Shown here piece after piece: positions 11,041-22,105 of a stretch of DNA of 64,000 nt. The notes beneath the pieces were generated by a model, which was not told where the DNA came from, did no database searches, and worked only from the letters and a program-made list of their open reading frames with translations. Both the position numbers and the translations under genes were made by a program. The stretch is taken from positions 1 to 64,000 of the forward strand of contig WHVA01000252.1 of the NCBI GenBank assembly GCA_015179125.1. The letters run 5' to 3'. Each line of letters opens with the position of its first letter. Within the stretch, counting starts at the first letter, position 1. This stretch comes from Gautieria morchelliformis (lineage: Eukaryota; Basidiomycota; Agaricomycetes; Gomphales; Gomphaceae).

Positions 11041-11301
11041 TTACACATCACGAATTTTGCGGTTGACTTTTGTATTTCTATTTTGGCTTTCGACGGCCGT
11101 AGACGTACCAGCTAAGGAGTAGGCGCGGTGGTTGATGGAGCATCCGGCCGTGGCTGAGGTTGATCTCCCATGTGATGTGGGAGGTGCTGCGAAGGAGCTC
11201 TTGGGAAACCACCGTGAAATATTTTTACTGAATGACAAGGCCCATCGGTGAAGTGGATACGTGGCCGAGATGTGCAGCTCATCTGCGCGCGGATAGAACA
11301 T
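11041..11301 (-). CDS. Antisense ORF kept open in both duplicate copies (unrecognised), copy 2
   Basis: 86-residue counterpart of the ORF at 2378-2632, about 0.85 kb upstream of NLR copy 2. The two share most residues, including AYSLAG and the C-terminal KVNRKIRDV. The middle differs by indels that keep the frame (net two codons). No domain is recognised. Confidence 0.25.
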   Translation of the reverse strand: MFYPRADELHISATYPLHRWALSFSKNISRWFPKSSFAAPPTSHGRSTSATAGCSINHRAYSLAGTSTAVESQNRNTKVNRKIRDV

Positions 11302-12092
11302 CTAGGAAACAGCGTCACTTTTGACCAACGGCGAAGACCGTGATTGTTATATGATTTAGCTTCGGTTTCCACACTTACAGCGACTTCAATGCGCATCAAA
11401 AATGGCATAGTATGTAATGGTCTACTTCAACGTTCATATGCGTGATGACGGCTCATATACAGTATGCCAACCTTGGTCAACTAGCCCCTTCATTCGCGAG
11501 GTATATCGGCTGTGGTATTTAACCTGTATCATCTATACCTAAAGGCCAGGACCGAATGTACAGCCCACGTGGCCAGCAGCACCTTCTGCTATGCACCTTC
11601 ACCTCCCGGCAAAGAGATTCTCTAAACTGATATTCTTATTTATAGATCGGTACTTGCTGATCTTTTCTCTTGTTTTTGCTCAGGCATGCATCGTCGAGAA
11701 TTATACATCCGATCTTCTGACGGCGAAGTATATCTTCCCCGACTAAAGAAGGTTGTCTGTATTGTCTGTTGGGGCGTTATCTTAGTGAAGAGATGAGCAT
11801 ACTCAGTCGCGACGCCAACTGTTTCTTGGTATGTCGGGATGCTTCGGGAACCCTCCTGCGAACAGCTGTCCCCAGTCGTGTAAGCGGTTGTTTATGAGCA
11901 AGTCGTCACCAAATTTCGAAGTCGCACTTTGCTACTGTAACAGCGTGCTGCGATCTGGATGGCGAGGTTTCTTAGGCTTCAGGGGACGTGTGAACCGTTT
12001 CCTGTGCCTTGCCTCGTGGGCGAATCGCATAGCGTTGACTGTCACAGCCCTAAACGGCACTAGGGCATTGCCACGACGAGCGTCAGAATGTC

Positions 12093-12099
12093 TATATAT
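12093..12099 (+). promoter_or_regulatory. TATA-like box upstream of NLR copy 2
   Basis: TATATAT lies 53 bases before the chosen ATG at 12152, in the same sequence context as in copy 1. Confidence 0.35.
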
Positions 12100-12151
12100 G
12101 AGATGGCAGCGCTGGAATGTTGAGTACCCCGATAACCATCGACTCGATTTG

Positions 12152-15100
12152 ATGGCTGAAGCTCTGGCAGGTCTGGGAGTAGCAGGCAAGTGTGCTATAC
12201 TCAATTAGATTCTACTGCGATGCTCATCAATCCACTCAGCGAGTGTCATTGCCGTTGTCCAGCTCACAGAAAATGTTATCGGCAAGTGCTCCGCGTATGG
12301 AACTGCGTACAGGAATGCGTCCAGAGATATGAGCAGACTCAGCGACCAGATCTCCGGGCTACGTCAGGTGCTCCTTGACCTTAATGGGCTCATAGTGGCC
12401 GAGGACGTCCAAAGGTCCTCTCGATTGCCAACTTTGATGGCCGCGCTCAGTATATCCAATGAGCCTCAAACTTCTGGCAGGCCTCCCGAGCTGACAAACG
12501 GCGGGGATGGCTCGCGACCTGGCAATGGACCCACTGAATCGATGCCAATTGGGCATGCGAGTCTCCTGAAAAGCCTCTTGAAGAAGCTCAAGCGCAAAGG
12601 ACGCGGGAATACGATAGAAGGCCGGTCTGAATGCACAGATAGCATAGGGTATCCCCCTGGGACAACTAGCAATTTCGGGACAACGTCGGAAAGCCATGTT
12701 GAACGCACAGATGGCATCGCCCCTGCGACTACTGGTGATGGCTTAACAACTGAAGGTGGCAATACAGGAGGGACTGCGTCGGACAGCAACAATGATCGCA
12801 TGAGTTTACCTCGTGTCCTTAGGGATTGTCACGACGAGCTGCATAGCCTGGCGAAGAAGCTAGAGACAAAGGATGTACGCGCATCTCGCATGGAAGCGTT
12901 GTTTTACACATTCAAGCAAGGCGAGGTTAACAAGACTCTTGAGAACCTCCAAAGGTTCCAGCAGCAGCTTGTTGCGGCATTGGCCATTGATCAAGCGTAG
13001 GTTTGACTGCCTAACTGCGGACTGCAGCTGATGCTTTCATGTCGACAGACGTTTGGTGCTGGAGACACATGATAACCAACGTCGTCAGGATATCTATAAT
13101 TGGCTGTCTGCTCCTGACAATGAGTCGAAACATTTGACTGCCATCACGGAGCGAGAAGGAAACACCGGCGCGTGGTTTGTGCAGGGAGACTGTTTCCAGG
13201 AATGGAGAGGGAAGCCCAAGTCGTTCCTATGGCTTCATGGCAAGGGTGCGTTCTCTGCTTAGCTTATTGATGGTCGTCGCTGATTGGTATACACAGCTGG
13301 TGCAGGGAAGACTATCTTATGGTATATAACTCAAACCTATCGAGATATCTAGGTATCATGCTAACAAATGCGTGTATCAAGCTCGACCATCATTAGGGAG
13401 ATCTCCCGTCACTGCGAATCAGACTCCTCGCTCGCAATCGCATTCTTCTATTTTGATTTTCACAGCAAGGATACAAAGCCACCTGCCGTCCTTCGTGCAC
13501 TGATTAAACAGCTGTCAGCGAGGGCCCCTGAAAAGATATCTCCGAAGACCCCTGACTATCTGGGGGACTTATTCTCTAAAAAAGGGGATGGGAAGCAATC
13601 CCCATCTTCCGAGGAACTGGAGTCGACACTCAAGGCCATCATTGGGACTTTCAAGAATGACGTGTATATCATCTTCGATGCCCTTGACGAATGCCCGGAT
13701 CGACCTCAATTTCTGAAACTGATCACAGAAATCCAAGGATGGAACTTTGAGAAATTACACCTCCTAGCAACGAGTCGGGACGAGCAAGACATTGAGAAGA
13801 CACTGAGGGACCTGGTTTCCCATCAGGTACCCATGGATGAGAGTCTCGTTGACGGCGACATCCAAGTCTATGTGTCAAGACAATTGAAGGATCCCAAATT
13901 CAGTAGATACACGGAAGAAAAAAGGGAAACCATCAAGACTACTCTAATGGACGGTGCGCATGGCATGCATGTGATCATCTTTACTTTCTCCGGGACCGCT
14001 ACTAACGGGTCAGGCAGGTTTCGATGGGTTGTTTGTCAGCTGGATTCACTACGAAAGTGCCGATCTCCCCACGAGCTCCAGATGGCACTCACCGATCTAC
14101 CACCGACTCTATACGAGACCTACGATAGGATTCTCCTACACATCGACGAGCGCGATAAAGGACATGCTCTCAAATTGTTGCAATGGCTCGCTTTCGCGGT
14201 CGAAAGGGTGTCGCTCAGCGAGGCTGTGGATGTACTCGCTACGAATCCTGACGCCGTAAATGGTCCCTTTTTCGACCGGGATCGGCGGTTTGATGATCCA
14301 CGGGACATCCTGGCCATATGCTCAAGCCTGGTCACCTTTAGCGTCGTGCAGCCAAAGCCAAATCATTTCGACTCCAAGGAACGGGAAGGATTCACAGAGC
14401 TCAAGCTGGCACATTTCTCCGTACGCGAATATTTGGTCTCGGAAGGCCTCCGCAGCCACTTCAAGCTGGCCATCTATCACTGCAACGAAAAACAGGCCGA
14501 TACATTCATTGCCAAGACATGCCTAGCCTACCTGCTGCAATTCAACCAGCATGGTTGCATAAGCAAGAATACACGCATATCCCATCCACTATGTTCATAT
14601 GCTGCGGGATACTGGATTCACCATGCTCAGCCAGATAATGACAATGACATTGATTTGCGCCGACTGATTATGGCTCTTCTTCAATCCAAGGATGCAGGGG
14701 TGTACTCAAATTGGCTTGAGCTTAAAAACCCAAATGCAAAAAAGAGAGACGCTCCCATCTACTATATGTCAATGGCTGGGCTAGCAAGAGCATGCCAGGA
14801 TCTTTTGGAGAAGGGAGCAGATGTCAATGCGCAAGGTGGCTGGTGCGGCAATGGACTGCAGGCAGCGTCATTAGGGGGTCATCAAGCTACTGTTGAGCTG
14901 CTCCTGGACAAGGGAGCAGATGTCAATGCACAAGGTGGCGAGTATGGAAATGCACTCCAGGCGGCTTCATCAGAGGGTCATCAGGCCACTGTTGAGCTGC
15001 TCTTGGAGAAGGGAGCAGATGTCAATGCACAAGGTGGCGAGTATGGAAATGCACTCCAGGCGGCTTCATCAGAGGGTCATCAGGCCACTGTTGAGCTGCT

Positions 15101-18100
15101 CTTGGAGAAGGGAGCAGATGTCAATGCACAAGGTGGCGAGTATGGAAATGCACTCCAGGCGGCTTCATCAGAGGGTCATCAGGCCACTGTTGAGCTGCTC
15201 TTGGAGAAGGGAGCAGATGTCAATGCGCAAGGTGGCGAGTATGGAAATGCACTCCAGGCGGCGTCATCACAGGGCCATCATGCCACTGTTGAGCTGCTCT
15301 TGGAGAAGGGAGCAGATGTCAATGCACAAGGTGGCTATTTTGGCAATGCGCTTCAGGCAGCGTCATCAGGTGATCACCAGGCCACTGTTGAGCTGCTCCT
15401 GGAGAAGGGAGCAGATGTCAATGCGCAAGGTGGCTATTATGGAAATGCACTCCAGGTGGTGTCATTAGGGGCTGATCAAGTTACTGTTGAGCTGCTCCTG
15501 GAGAAGGGAGCAGATGTCAATGCGCAAGGTGGGTATTATGGAAATGCACTGCAGGCGGCGTCAGTAGCGGGTTGTCAGGCCACTGTTGAGCTGCTCCTGG
15601 AGAAGGGAGGTGATGTCAATGCACAGGGTGGTGAGTATGGAAATGCACTGCAGGCGGCGTCATCAGAGGGTGATAAGGCCACTGTTGAGCTGCTCCTGGA
15701 GAAGGGAGCAGATGTCAATGGGCAAGGTGGCAAGTATGGAAATGCACTCCAGGCTGCATCATCAGGGGTCATCAGGCCACTGTTGAGCTGCTCCTGCACA
15801 TGGGAGTAGATGTCAATGGGCAAGGTGGCAAGTATGGAAATGCACTCCAGGCTGCATCATCAGAGGGCCATCAGGCCACTGTTGAGCTGCTCCTGGAGCA
15901 GGGAGCAGATATCAATGTGCAAGGCGGCTATTATGGAAATGCACTCCAGGCGGCGTCATCAGAGGGCCATCAGGCCACTGTTGAGCTGCTCCTGGACAAG
16001 GGAGCTGATGTCAATGCACAAGGTGGCTGGTGCAGCAATGCACTGCAGGCGGCGTCATTAGGGGGTCATCAAGCTACTGTTGAGCTGCTCCTGGACAAGG
16101 GAGCAGAGGTCAATGTGCAAGGTGGCAAGCATGGAAATGCACTCCAGGCGGCATCATCAGAGGGCCATCAGGCCACTGTTGAGCTGCCCCTGGACATAGG
16201 AGTAGATGTCAATGCGCAAGGTGGCAAGTATGGAAATGCACTCCAGGCAGCGTCATTCCATGGTCATCAGGCCACTGTTGAGCTGCTCCTGGACAAGGGA
16301 GCAGATGTCAATGCACAAGGTGGCGAGTATGGAAATGCACTCCAGGCAGCGTCATCAGGGGGTCATTGGGCCACTGTTGAGCTGCTCCTGGAGAGGGGGG
16401 CAGATGTTAATGTGCAAGGTGGCAAGTATGGATATGCACTCCAAGCGGCGTCATTAGGGGGTCATAATGCCATTGTTGAGCTGCTCCTGGAGAATGGAGC
16501 AGATGTCAATGTGCAAGGTGGCTTTTATGGAAATGCACTCCAGGCGGCATCATTAGTGGGTCATCAGGCCACTGTTGAGCTGCTCCTGGACAAAGGAGCA
16601 GATGTCAATGTGCAAGATCACAATTGTGGCAGTGCACTCCAGGTGGCATCATCAGATGGTCATCATGCCATTGTTGAGCTGCTCCTGGAGAAGGGAGCAG
16701 ATATCAATGTGCAAGGTGGCTTTTATGGAAATGCACTCCAGGCGGCGTCATCAGAGGGCCATCAGGCCACTGTTGAGCTGCTCCTGCAGAAAGGAGCAGA
16801 TGTCAATGTGCAAGGTGGCTATTATGGAAATGCACTGCAGGCAGCGTCATTAGGGGGTGATCAAGCTATTGTCGCGCTGCTCCTGGAGAAGGGAGCAGAT
16901 GTCAATGCACAAGGTGGCGAGTATGGAAATGCACTGCAGGGGGCATCCTTAGTGGGGCATCCAGCTACTGTTGAGCTGCTCCTGGACAAGGGAGCAGGTG
17001 TCAATGTGCAAGGTGGGTATTATGGAAATGCACTCCAGGCGGCGTCATCAGTGGGTGATAAGGCCACTTTTGATCTGCTCCTGGAAAGGGGAGCAGATGT
17101 CAATGCGCAAGGTGGCAAGTATGGAAATGCACTCCAGGCGGCATTATCAGGGGGTCATCAGGCCACTGTTGAGCTGCTCCTGGAGAGGGGGGCAGATGTT
17201 AATGTGCAAGGTGGCAAGTATGGATATGCACTCCAAGCAGTGTCATTAGGGGGTCATAATGCCATTGTTGAGCTGCTCCTGGAGAAGGGAGCAGATGTCA
17301 ATGTGCAAGGTGGCTTTAATGCAAATGCACTCCAGGCGGCATTATCAGGGGGTCATCAGGCCACTGTTGAGGTGCTCCTGGAGAGGGGAGCAGATGTCAA
17401 TGTGCAAGATGACAATTGTGGCAGTGCACTCCAGGTGGCATCATCAGAGGGCTATCATGCCATTGTTGAGCTGCTCCTGGAGACGGGAGCAGATGTCAAT
17501 GTGCAAGGTGGCTTTTATGGAAATGCACTCCAGGCGGCGTCATCAGGGGGTCATTGGGCCACTGTTGAGCTGCTCCTGGAGAGGGGGGCAGATGTTAATG
17601 TGCAAGGTGGCTATTATGGATATGCACTCCAAGCGGCGTCATTAGGGGGTCATAATGCCATTGTTGAGCTGCTCCTGGAGAATGGAGCAGATGTCAATGT
17701 GCAAGGTGGCTTTTATGGAAATGCACTCCAGGCGGCATCATTAGTGGGTCATCAGGCCACTGTTGAGCTGCTCCTGGACAAAGGAGCAGGTGTCAATGTG
17801 CAAGGTGGCTATTATGGAAATGCACTCCAGGCAGCGTCATCAGTGGGTGATAAGGCCACTGTTGATCTGCTCCTGGACAAGGGAGCAGATGTCAATGTGC
17901 AAGGTGGTGAATATGGAAATGCACTACAGGCAGCGTCATCACAGGGCCATCTGGCCACTGTTGAACTGCTCCTGGAGCAAGGAGCAGATGTCAAAGTCCA
18001 AGGTGGCAAATATGGCAGTTCACTCCAGGCGGCATCATCAGCGGGTCATCATGCCATTGTTGACCTGCTCTTGATGAGTGCCACACATATGGAGCACTAG
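12152..18100 (+). CDS. NACHT-ankyrin NOD-like receptor, copy 2 (one frame break in the array)
   Basis: Paralogue of the gene at 3487. Predicted exons are 12152-12185, 12270-12996, 13049-13245, 13297-13321, 13382-13966 and 14018-18100. The model closes at 1,120 codons with a stop at 15809. Domains in order: HeLo-like helical domain (residues about 1-253), NACHT with Walker A GKAGAGKT (about 318-325) and Walker B IIFDALDECPD (about 422-433), then ankyrin units from about residue 779. The linker has extra in-frame blocks relative to copy 1. Two introns have GC donors: the first (shared with copy 1) and that at 13967-14017, where copy 1 has GT. That intron is 51 nt and stop-free, so it can be retained in frame. 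Near 15767 one G is missing from a run that has five Gs in sister units. The array continues in the new frame from 15800 to 18100 without another break and ends LLLMSATHMEH. The one-base loss could be real, a sequencing error, or somatically variable. Confidence 0.8.
14788..18080 (+). repeat. Ankyrin-coding 99-bp tandem array, about 33 units
   Basis: About 33 units of exactly 99 bp. Three neighbouring units (14934-15230) differ by at most one base. A larger block that includes a distinctive GAGAGGGGGG..GATGTTAATG unit recurs at about 16391, 17183 and 17579. These are offsets of 792 and 1,188 bp, exactly 8 and 12 units, so four-unit blocks have been copied as well as single units. Residues at the presumed beta-hairpin tip vary (WC, EY, YF, YY, KY, FY, HN, FN). 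Confidence 0.92.
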
Positions 18101-18238
18101 GATTGACGGCACTCAGGCTGATGCTCAACCACACCCCTCTTGATGCATTTGACTGCAAGAATGATGGTAACAGAAGAGCCCTCACTGGGTCAGTCCAAAC
18201 TCCCATCATGTTATACTCTATCTCTGAATGTGGCATTG

Positions 18239-20001
18239 TGTCAACATTGCTTTTTAGGCGTTAATATTGTTGGGTGCATTTATGCTCCTGCACCAAAATC
18301 AAGCATAATGTATTCGATTTATTGTATGGTTTTTCAATCTCTTCTCACATTGTTCTTGTACCATGCATTCACTTCTCTGATTATTTTCGAAATTTTCCAG
18401 TCACTCCCTACCTCTCTATTTCATTTTGTTATCTCTATTTTCACAGGCGGCTGCACCCAGCGGAGTTTGAAATGACTTCGATGTGCGAGCTCTTGAGCGC
18501 TAAAGGGCCGAGTGCATGTATATGCCTTCTGAGACAGGATTGTACTCCTCTCTCAGTGACAATAAATTCACTGAGAGAGGCGAGTAGTATTCTTTGTATT
18601 TTCATAGCATGTTGACTGAAAATCATGTAGTGCATTTGATTCTAGGCATTGTATTAATATAACAGTGACAATAAATTCACTGAGAGAGTGCATTTGATTC
18701 TAGCTTTCTAAGAACTCTACCGAACCTTCCCTGCCATAACCCCAAGTTGCTAACAAATATCGTGTATTAGTGAACACAGCGAATGCCCGAATACCTTGTG
18801 CAAATAAGTATGCCATTCGGCGAATAGGTGAACCAATAAATGTTCACAAGATAAGAGGGTTGCCCGAACGGAGCTCGCCCTATCTACAGTCGTAGCGATA
18901 TAGCCCGTGGCACTTGACGATGTAATGTACAAGGTGTCACAGAAGGGTTGTCTAAGTAGCGACAATCCTTTCGCCGGCGAAGGTGCTCCTTTGGAGCCCT
19001 TTGCCAACAGCACAGAAAATAATTCGAAGGCTAAGGTAACGAAGATGAAGTATGAGAACTCACCAGTGATGCCTAAGTCCTCTTCTGGTCGAAGATAGAA
19101 ATCTCCAGGAGAAGGCTCAAGATGATGATCACAGCGAGGTCAAGTTTACAAGATGGATGACGTATGATAATTGAACTGGGGAATGTACATGCAAATGCAA
19201 ACAACTTATATTGAATGCTCATGAGGTATCAGCGAATAGGAAAGCGGCCGTCCCGAGTTAGGGTTGGATAGGGGTGCGCAGGCATGATACAACATAGATG
19301 GAATAAACATACAATAGAGTGAGAGATGAGGGAGAACATGAAACCACGGAGAGTAAAGGTGCCGAAGGCACTTATGTACGGAACCATGTCTTGGGACCTG
19401 CATATATGCTACCCTGCATGGACTCTTCGTCTACGGCGTTGATCCCACACGACCTACGGAAGGGATGTCCCGCGAACACATCCTAGCCATATGAACACCC
19501 AAAGGGGTTGGATCGAGAAGCTGATGGGAGTAATGACGAACCATCATACCTGGGAGGGGGCGTTGATCCTGTTTTGATGGCGTGCCTGTTGGCGAATGAT
19601 GCGAGCAGCGAATAGTCGTTTGGTGAAATGTGAGGAAGGGCGAATGGAGATGACATAGGGGAGGAGTGGTAGAAGTGGGGGGCGAAGCTGAGCGAACATG
19701 GGGGAGGAGTGGCGAAAGGAGAAATAGGGATAACAAGGTGTAGGAAATACACAAGTAATGACAATTCGATCATAGGAACACCATCGAAAGAGGGTTGAGC
19801 AGAGGAGGTGATAGGCCCAGTGATGACTACCAAGTTGGTCCAAAGACGTCAATCGTGCTCTGGCGGCGTGGCTATGGTGAATGGCGCGAACAGTGAAGAT
19901 CGGTCGCCGAACACGGCAAGGGCGATCGGAGCGAACACGGAGGTGGAGTGGGGAATGGAAGAACTGAGCAGCTGACTATGAGAAGTAAACGTGTCATGAC
20001 A
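18239..20001. mobile_element. Solo LTR (1.27 kb family) with nested Copia solo LTR
   Basis: The insert begins TGTCA and ends TGACA and is flanked by perfect 5-bp duplications CATTG (18234-18238 and 20002-20006). Copy 1 of the segmental duplication shows the empty site near 8518-8525. Without the nested element it is about 1,270 bp, matching the copy at 37212-38478 at roughly 90 percent by eye, with mostly transition differences. No coding domains were seen, so it is read as an LTR left after LTR-LTR recombination. It inserted after the segmental duplication. Confidence 0.75.
18268..18755 (+). mobile_element. Nested Copia-type solo LTR
   Basis: This 488-bp sequence starts TGTTGGGTGCA and ends CTAACA, flanked by AATAT on both sides (18263-18267 and 18756-18760). 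It is a diverged relative of the two 498-bp LTRs of the Copia element at 24583-29837 and keeps the paired CTCTCTCAGTGA/TCACTGAGAGAG arms. It inserted into the older solo LTR. Confidence 0.85.
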
Positions 20002-20046
20002 CATTGCTAGATCGATGAGCATGGAGGTGTACTACACATGTGACCT

Positions 20047-20090
20047 TTTATTTTATTTTATTTTATTTTATTTTATATTTTATTTTATTT
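20047..20090. repeat. (TTTTA)n microsatellite
   Basis: About eight near-perfect TTTTA units. Copy 1 of the duplication has only a short T-rich tract at the same place (about 8566-8590), so this expanded after duplication. Confidence 0.9.
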
Positions 20091-20339
20091 CTTTTCATCA
20101 TTTCATTTGACCATGGGAACCCATCGAGGAGGTTGCTACACTTGATGACCTGGCTTCGGCTCATTATTCGTTAGTTTTTCGTGATATCGTGCCAGGTCTG
20201 GGTGAAGGCAGGGAAAGAGGTAGGAAAAGGAGTGGGTGGACAAGGATCAGGGAGGGTGTGCAGGGTGTCTTGTAAATCCCGTTGGACCTTTGGGTCCTGA
20301 AGGGGCAGGCGTTGTGCCCCACGACGCCTCTAGTTTTAG

Positions 20340-21515
20340 ATGGTTTGGCCGGGTCGATGGGGTCTACCATCTATCGATGCTAGCTGCCTCGAAGCCATCA
20401 GCTATCTTCAGCTGGCCTTGCCTGGTCATTATTCCACAGTTCACACAGCAGATCCTGACTAGTCTCCCAGCGCACATCTGCCATTCTTGACACATGATCA
20501 AATTATCGTCTCTCCATCACCTTCCTATATTTCATTCCTAACACATGCCCTTCTCAAACCTTCAGACTTTCAGGATGAGTACGAGATTGACCCAAGCACG
20601 GTCACCCAAACCTCGATGCAGGACTCAGTGCATTGCAGCTCTCACAGAGGACAGCTTGGAGAGGGTACTTTGAAGCGTAGCTGGGCGATCTCGTAGTCAG
20701 TGAGCTCGTGCGTTGAATTGGCTACCTGTTTGCTGACATCTTCGTTTCCTCATTGAAAAGCCCATTCATCATTTGTCCTGGAGCCCACCTTAGCCTCACA
20801 CATGCAACGCTGGCCTCCATGCTACCTGTCCCGCAGCGGTACTACGTCCCACGCCGTATAAAAGAGAGTTATCGACCGTGCCTAGAGGTAGTATGTTTGT
20901 GGGCTATAGGAAACAAGCCAGAACATTGCCAGGATGACCCAGGAGCCCGGAGAGATCAAAATGAAACCAGCGAAGCTCAAATCAAGCCCGCTTTTGGGCA
21001 GGCCAAGGTATGCCACTCCATGTGCTGTAGACGGGTGTATTGATCTTAGGGTCAAGCTGGTTGAGAAGGCCAGACTTGTGTTTGATATATTAGCCAAGCT
21101 GCTCAGCGAGAAATCATTCCTCTTCATCAACAGGTTAGCCTCTCATCTCTAGCATGTCTGCCAATTAACAATTCTCATATTAGACCCACATCTGTGGCCA
21201 TCGCCTTGGCCTCACGTATTCTCCTTCTAACCAATGCCCCACTTCCAAATGCCGCTCTCAAGGATCTTCTCCGTGCATCCTGACCTTCTTTGATATCACA
21301 TGCGACTCGCATACACACACTGGCATTTCCCTTCTCCCCATCTGCCTCCAACCTTCACCCCCAGATTCTCCAACTGAAGCGCATGAACCCTTTACTGATC
21401 TTCAAAAGCTCTTTGAGCCATTTTAGCACCTCTTGTGCACATGAGTTGGAGGAGGTGAAACGGTTTCATAGAAATTTTATTTCAGAAGTATTAATACCTT
21501 TTAAAAAACCAATAT
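20340..21515 (+). pseudogene. Metaxin/SAM37-like relic, copy 2
   Basis: This copy keeps an ATG (20340) directly followed by MVWPGRWGLPSIDASCLEAI, a good metaxin/Sam37 N-terminus, then LALPGHYSTV and, after an in-frame stop, LPFLTHDQIIVSPS. The middle block LSALQLSQRTAWRGYFEA also meets a stop. The C-terminal block KARLVFDILAKLLSEKSF is followed by an intron (about 21134-21183) and a further metaxin-like stretch. The breaks differ from those in copy 1, so the two copies decayed largely independently. A working SAM37 is expected elsewhere in the genome if this identification is right, because the complex is normally needed for mitochondrial function. Confidence 0.6.
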
Positions 21516-21566
21516 AAAGAAACATTAAAAATATTGCCCACAAACTCTCAGCAATGAGCTTTCTCC

Positions 21567-21911
21567 GTGGCTGCTGTACTCTCTTCTCAAAGCATCCAAT
21601 CTCTGCCTCGTATCCCCAGTCATATCCATTACACCTGTGCTCAACTTTTCTCTCACAGCTTCCCTCGCTATCCTACTCGGAATACCGCCATCTGTATCCT
21701 CGCTGACAATAGGCCTTATGTCGAAGACGGCCAAAGCCATGTCATATTTTATGTTACTGTTCCCCATTTGGTGGATGTTACTCACGATGCCAATGTCTCA
21801 GTCCATATGGGATTGGCAGGTTTTGGACGTCTGGTTCGCACCATTCATCTGCATAGGGTACTTGTCGTTGGTACTTCACTAGACAACGGTCGTGTGCATG
21901 CTAGACCGTAG
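21567..21911 (+). CDS. Unrecognised ORF conserved after the metaxin relic, copy 2
   Basis: 114-residue counterpart of 10067-10417, sharing ILADNRPYVEDGQSH and MGLAGFGRLVRTI. The frame is open in both copies despite many substitutions. No domain is recognised. Confidence 0.3.
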   Translation: MAAVLSSQSIQSLPRIPSHIHYTCAQLFSHSFPRYPTRNTAICILADNRPYVEDGQSHVIFYVTVPHLVDVTHDANVSVHMGLAGFGRLVRTIHLHRVLVVGTSLDNGRVHARP

Positions 21912-22105
21912 CATAATCTCATATGCACGGCCAATTGTCCTTTGACTCTGGCGCACGAAGGTAAGACCAACACTACGCATTGGGTGGCTGTGCCAGCTAG
22001 GTCATATGCTGGTCAAGTGTTACAGTAATTCTACCCAAGCTAGAATCAAGACACAGATATTCAATATTACACCAGCTTGCACAATGTAATATTATAAATA
22101 GTGTT

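Larger units (their letters stand above)
10541..22085 (+). repeat. Segmental tandem duplication, copy 2
   Basis: Second copy of the NLR/metaxin unit. It is longer than copy 1 because its ankyrin array has about ten more units and because a 1.77 kb LTR insertion (18239-20001 plus target duplication) lies in its 3' flank. The stretch 10556-12151 matches 1919-3486. Its only supported contents are the antisense ORF and TATA-like box listed separately. The right end is followed by a GC-rich sequence absent from the junction between the copies. Confidence 0.85.

Noticed and set aside
14788-18080. Regularly spaced repeats resembling a CRISPR array
   Set aside because: Units are coding, directly adjacent, 99 bp, and in a eukaryotic gene. 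There are no spacers.
20047-20090. TTTTA run as a poly-A tail of a retroposed sequence
   Set aside because: It lies in the unique flank shared by both duplication copies with no retroposed gene beside it; a microsatellite is simpler.
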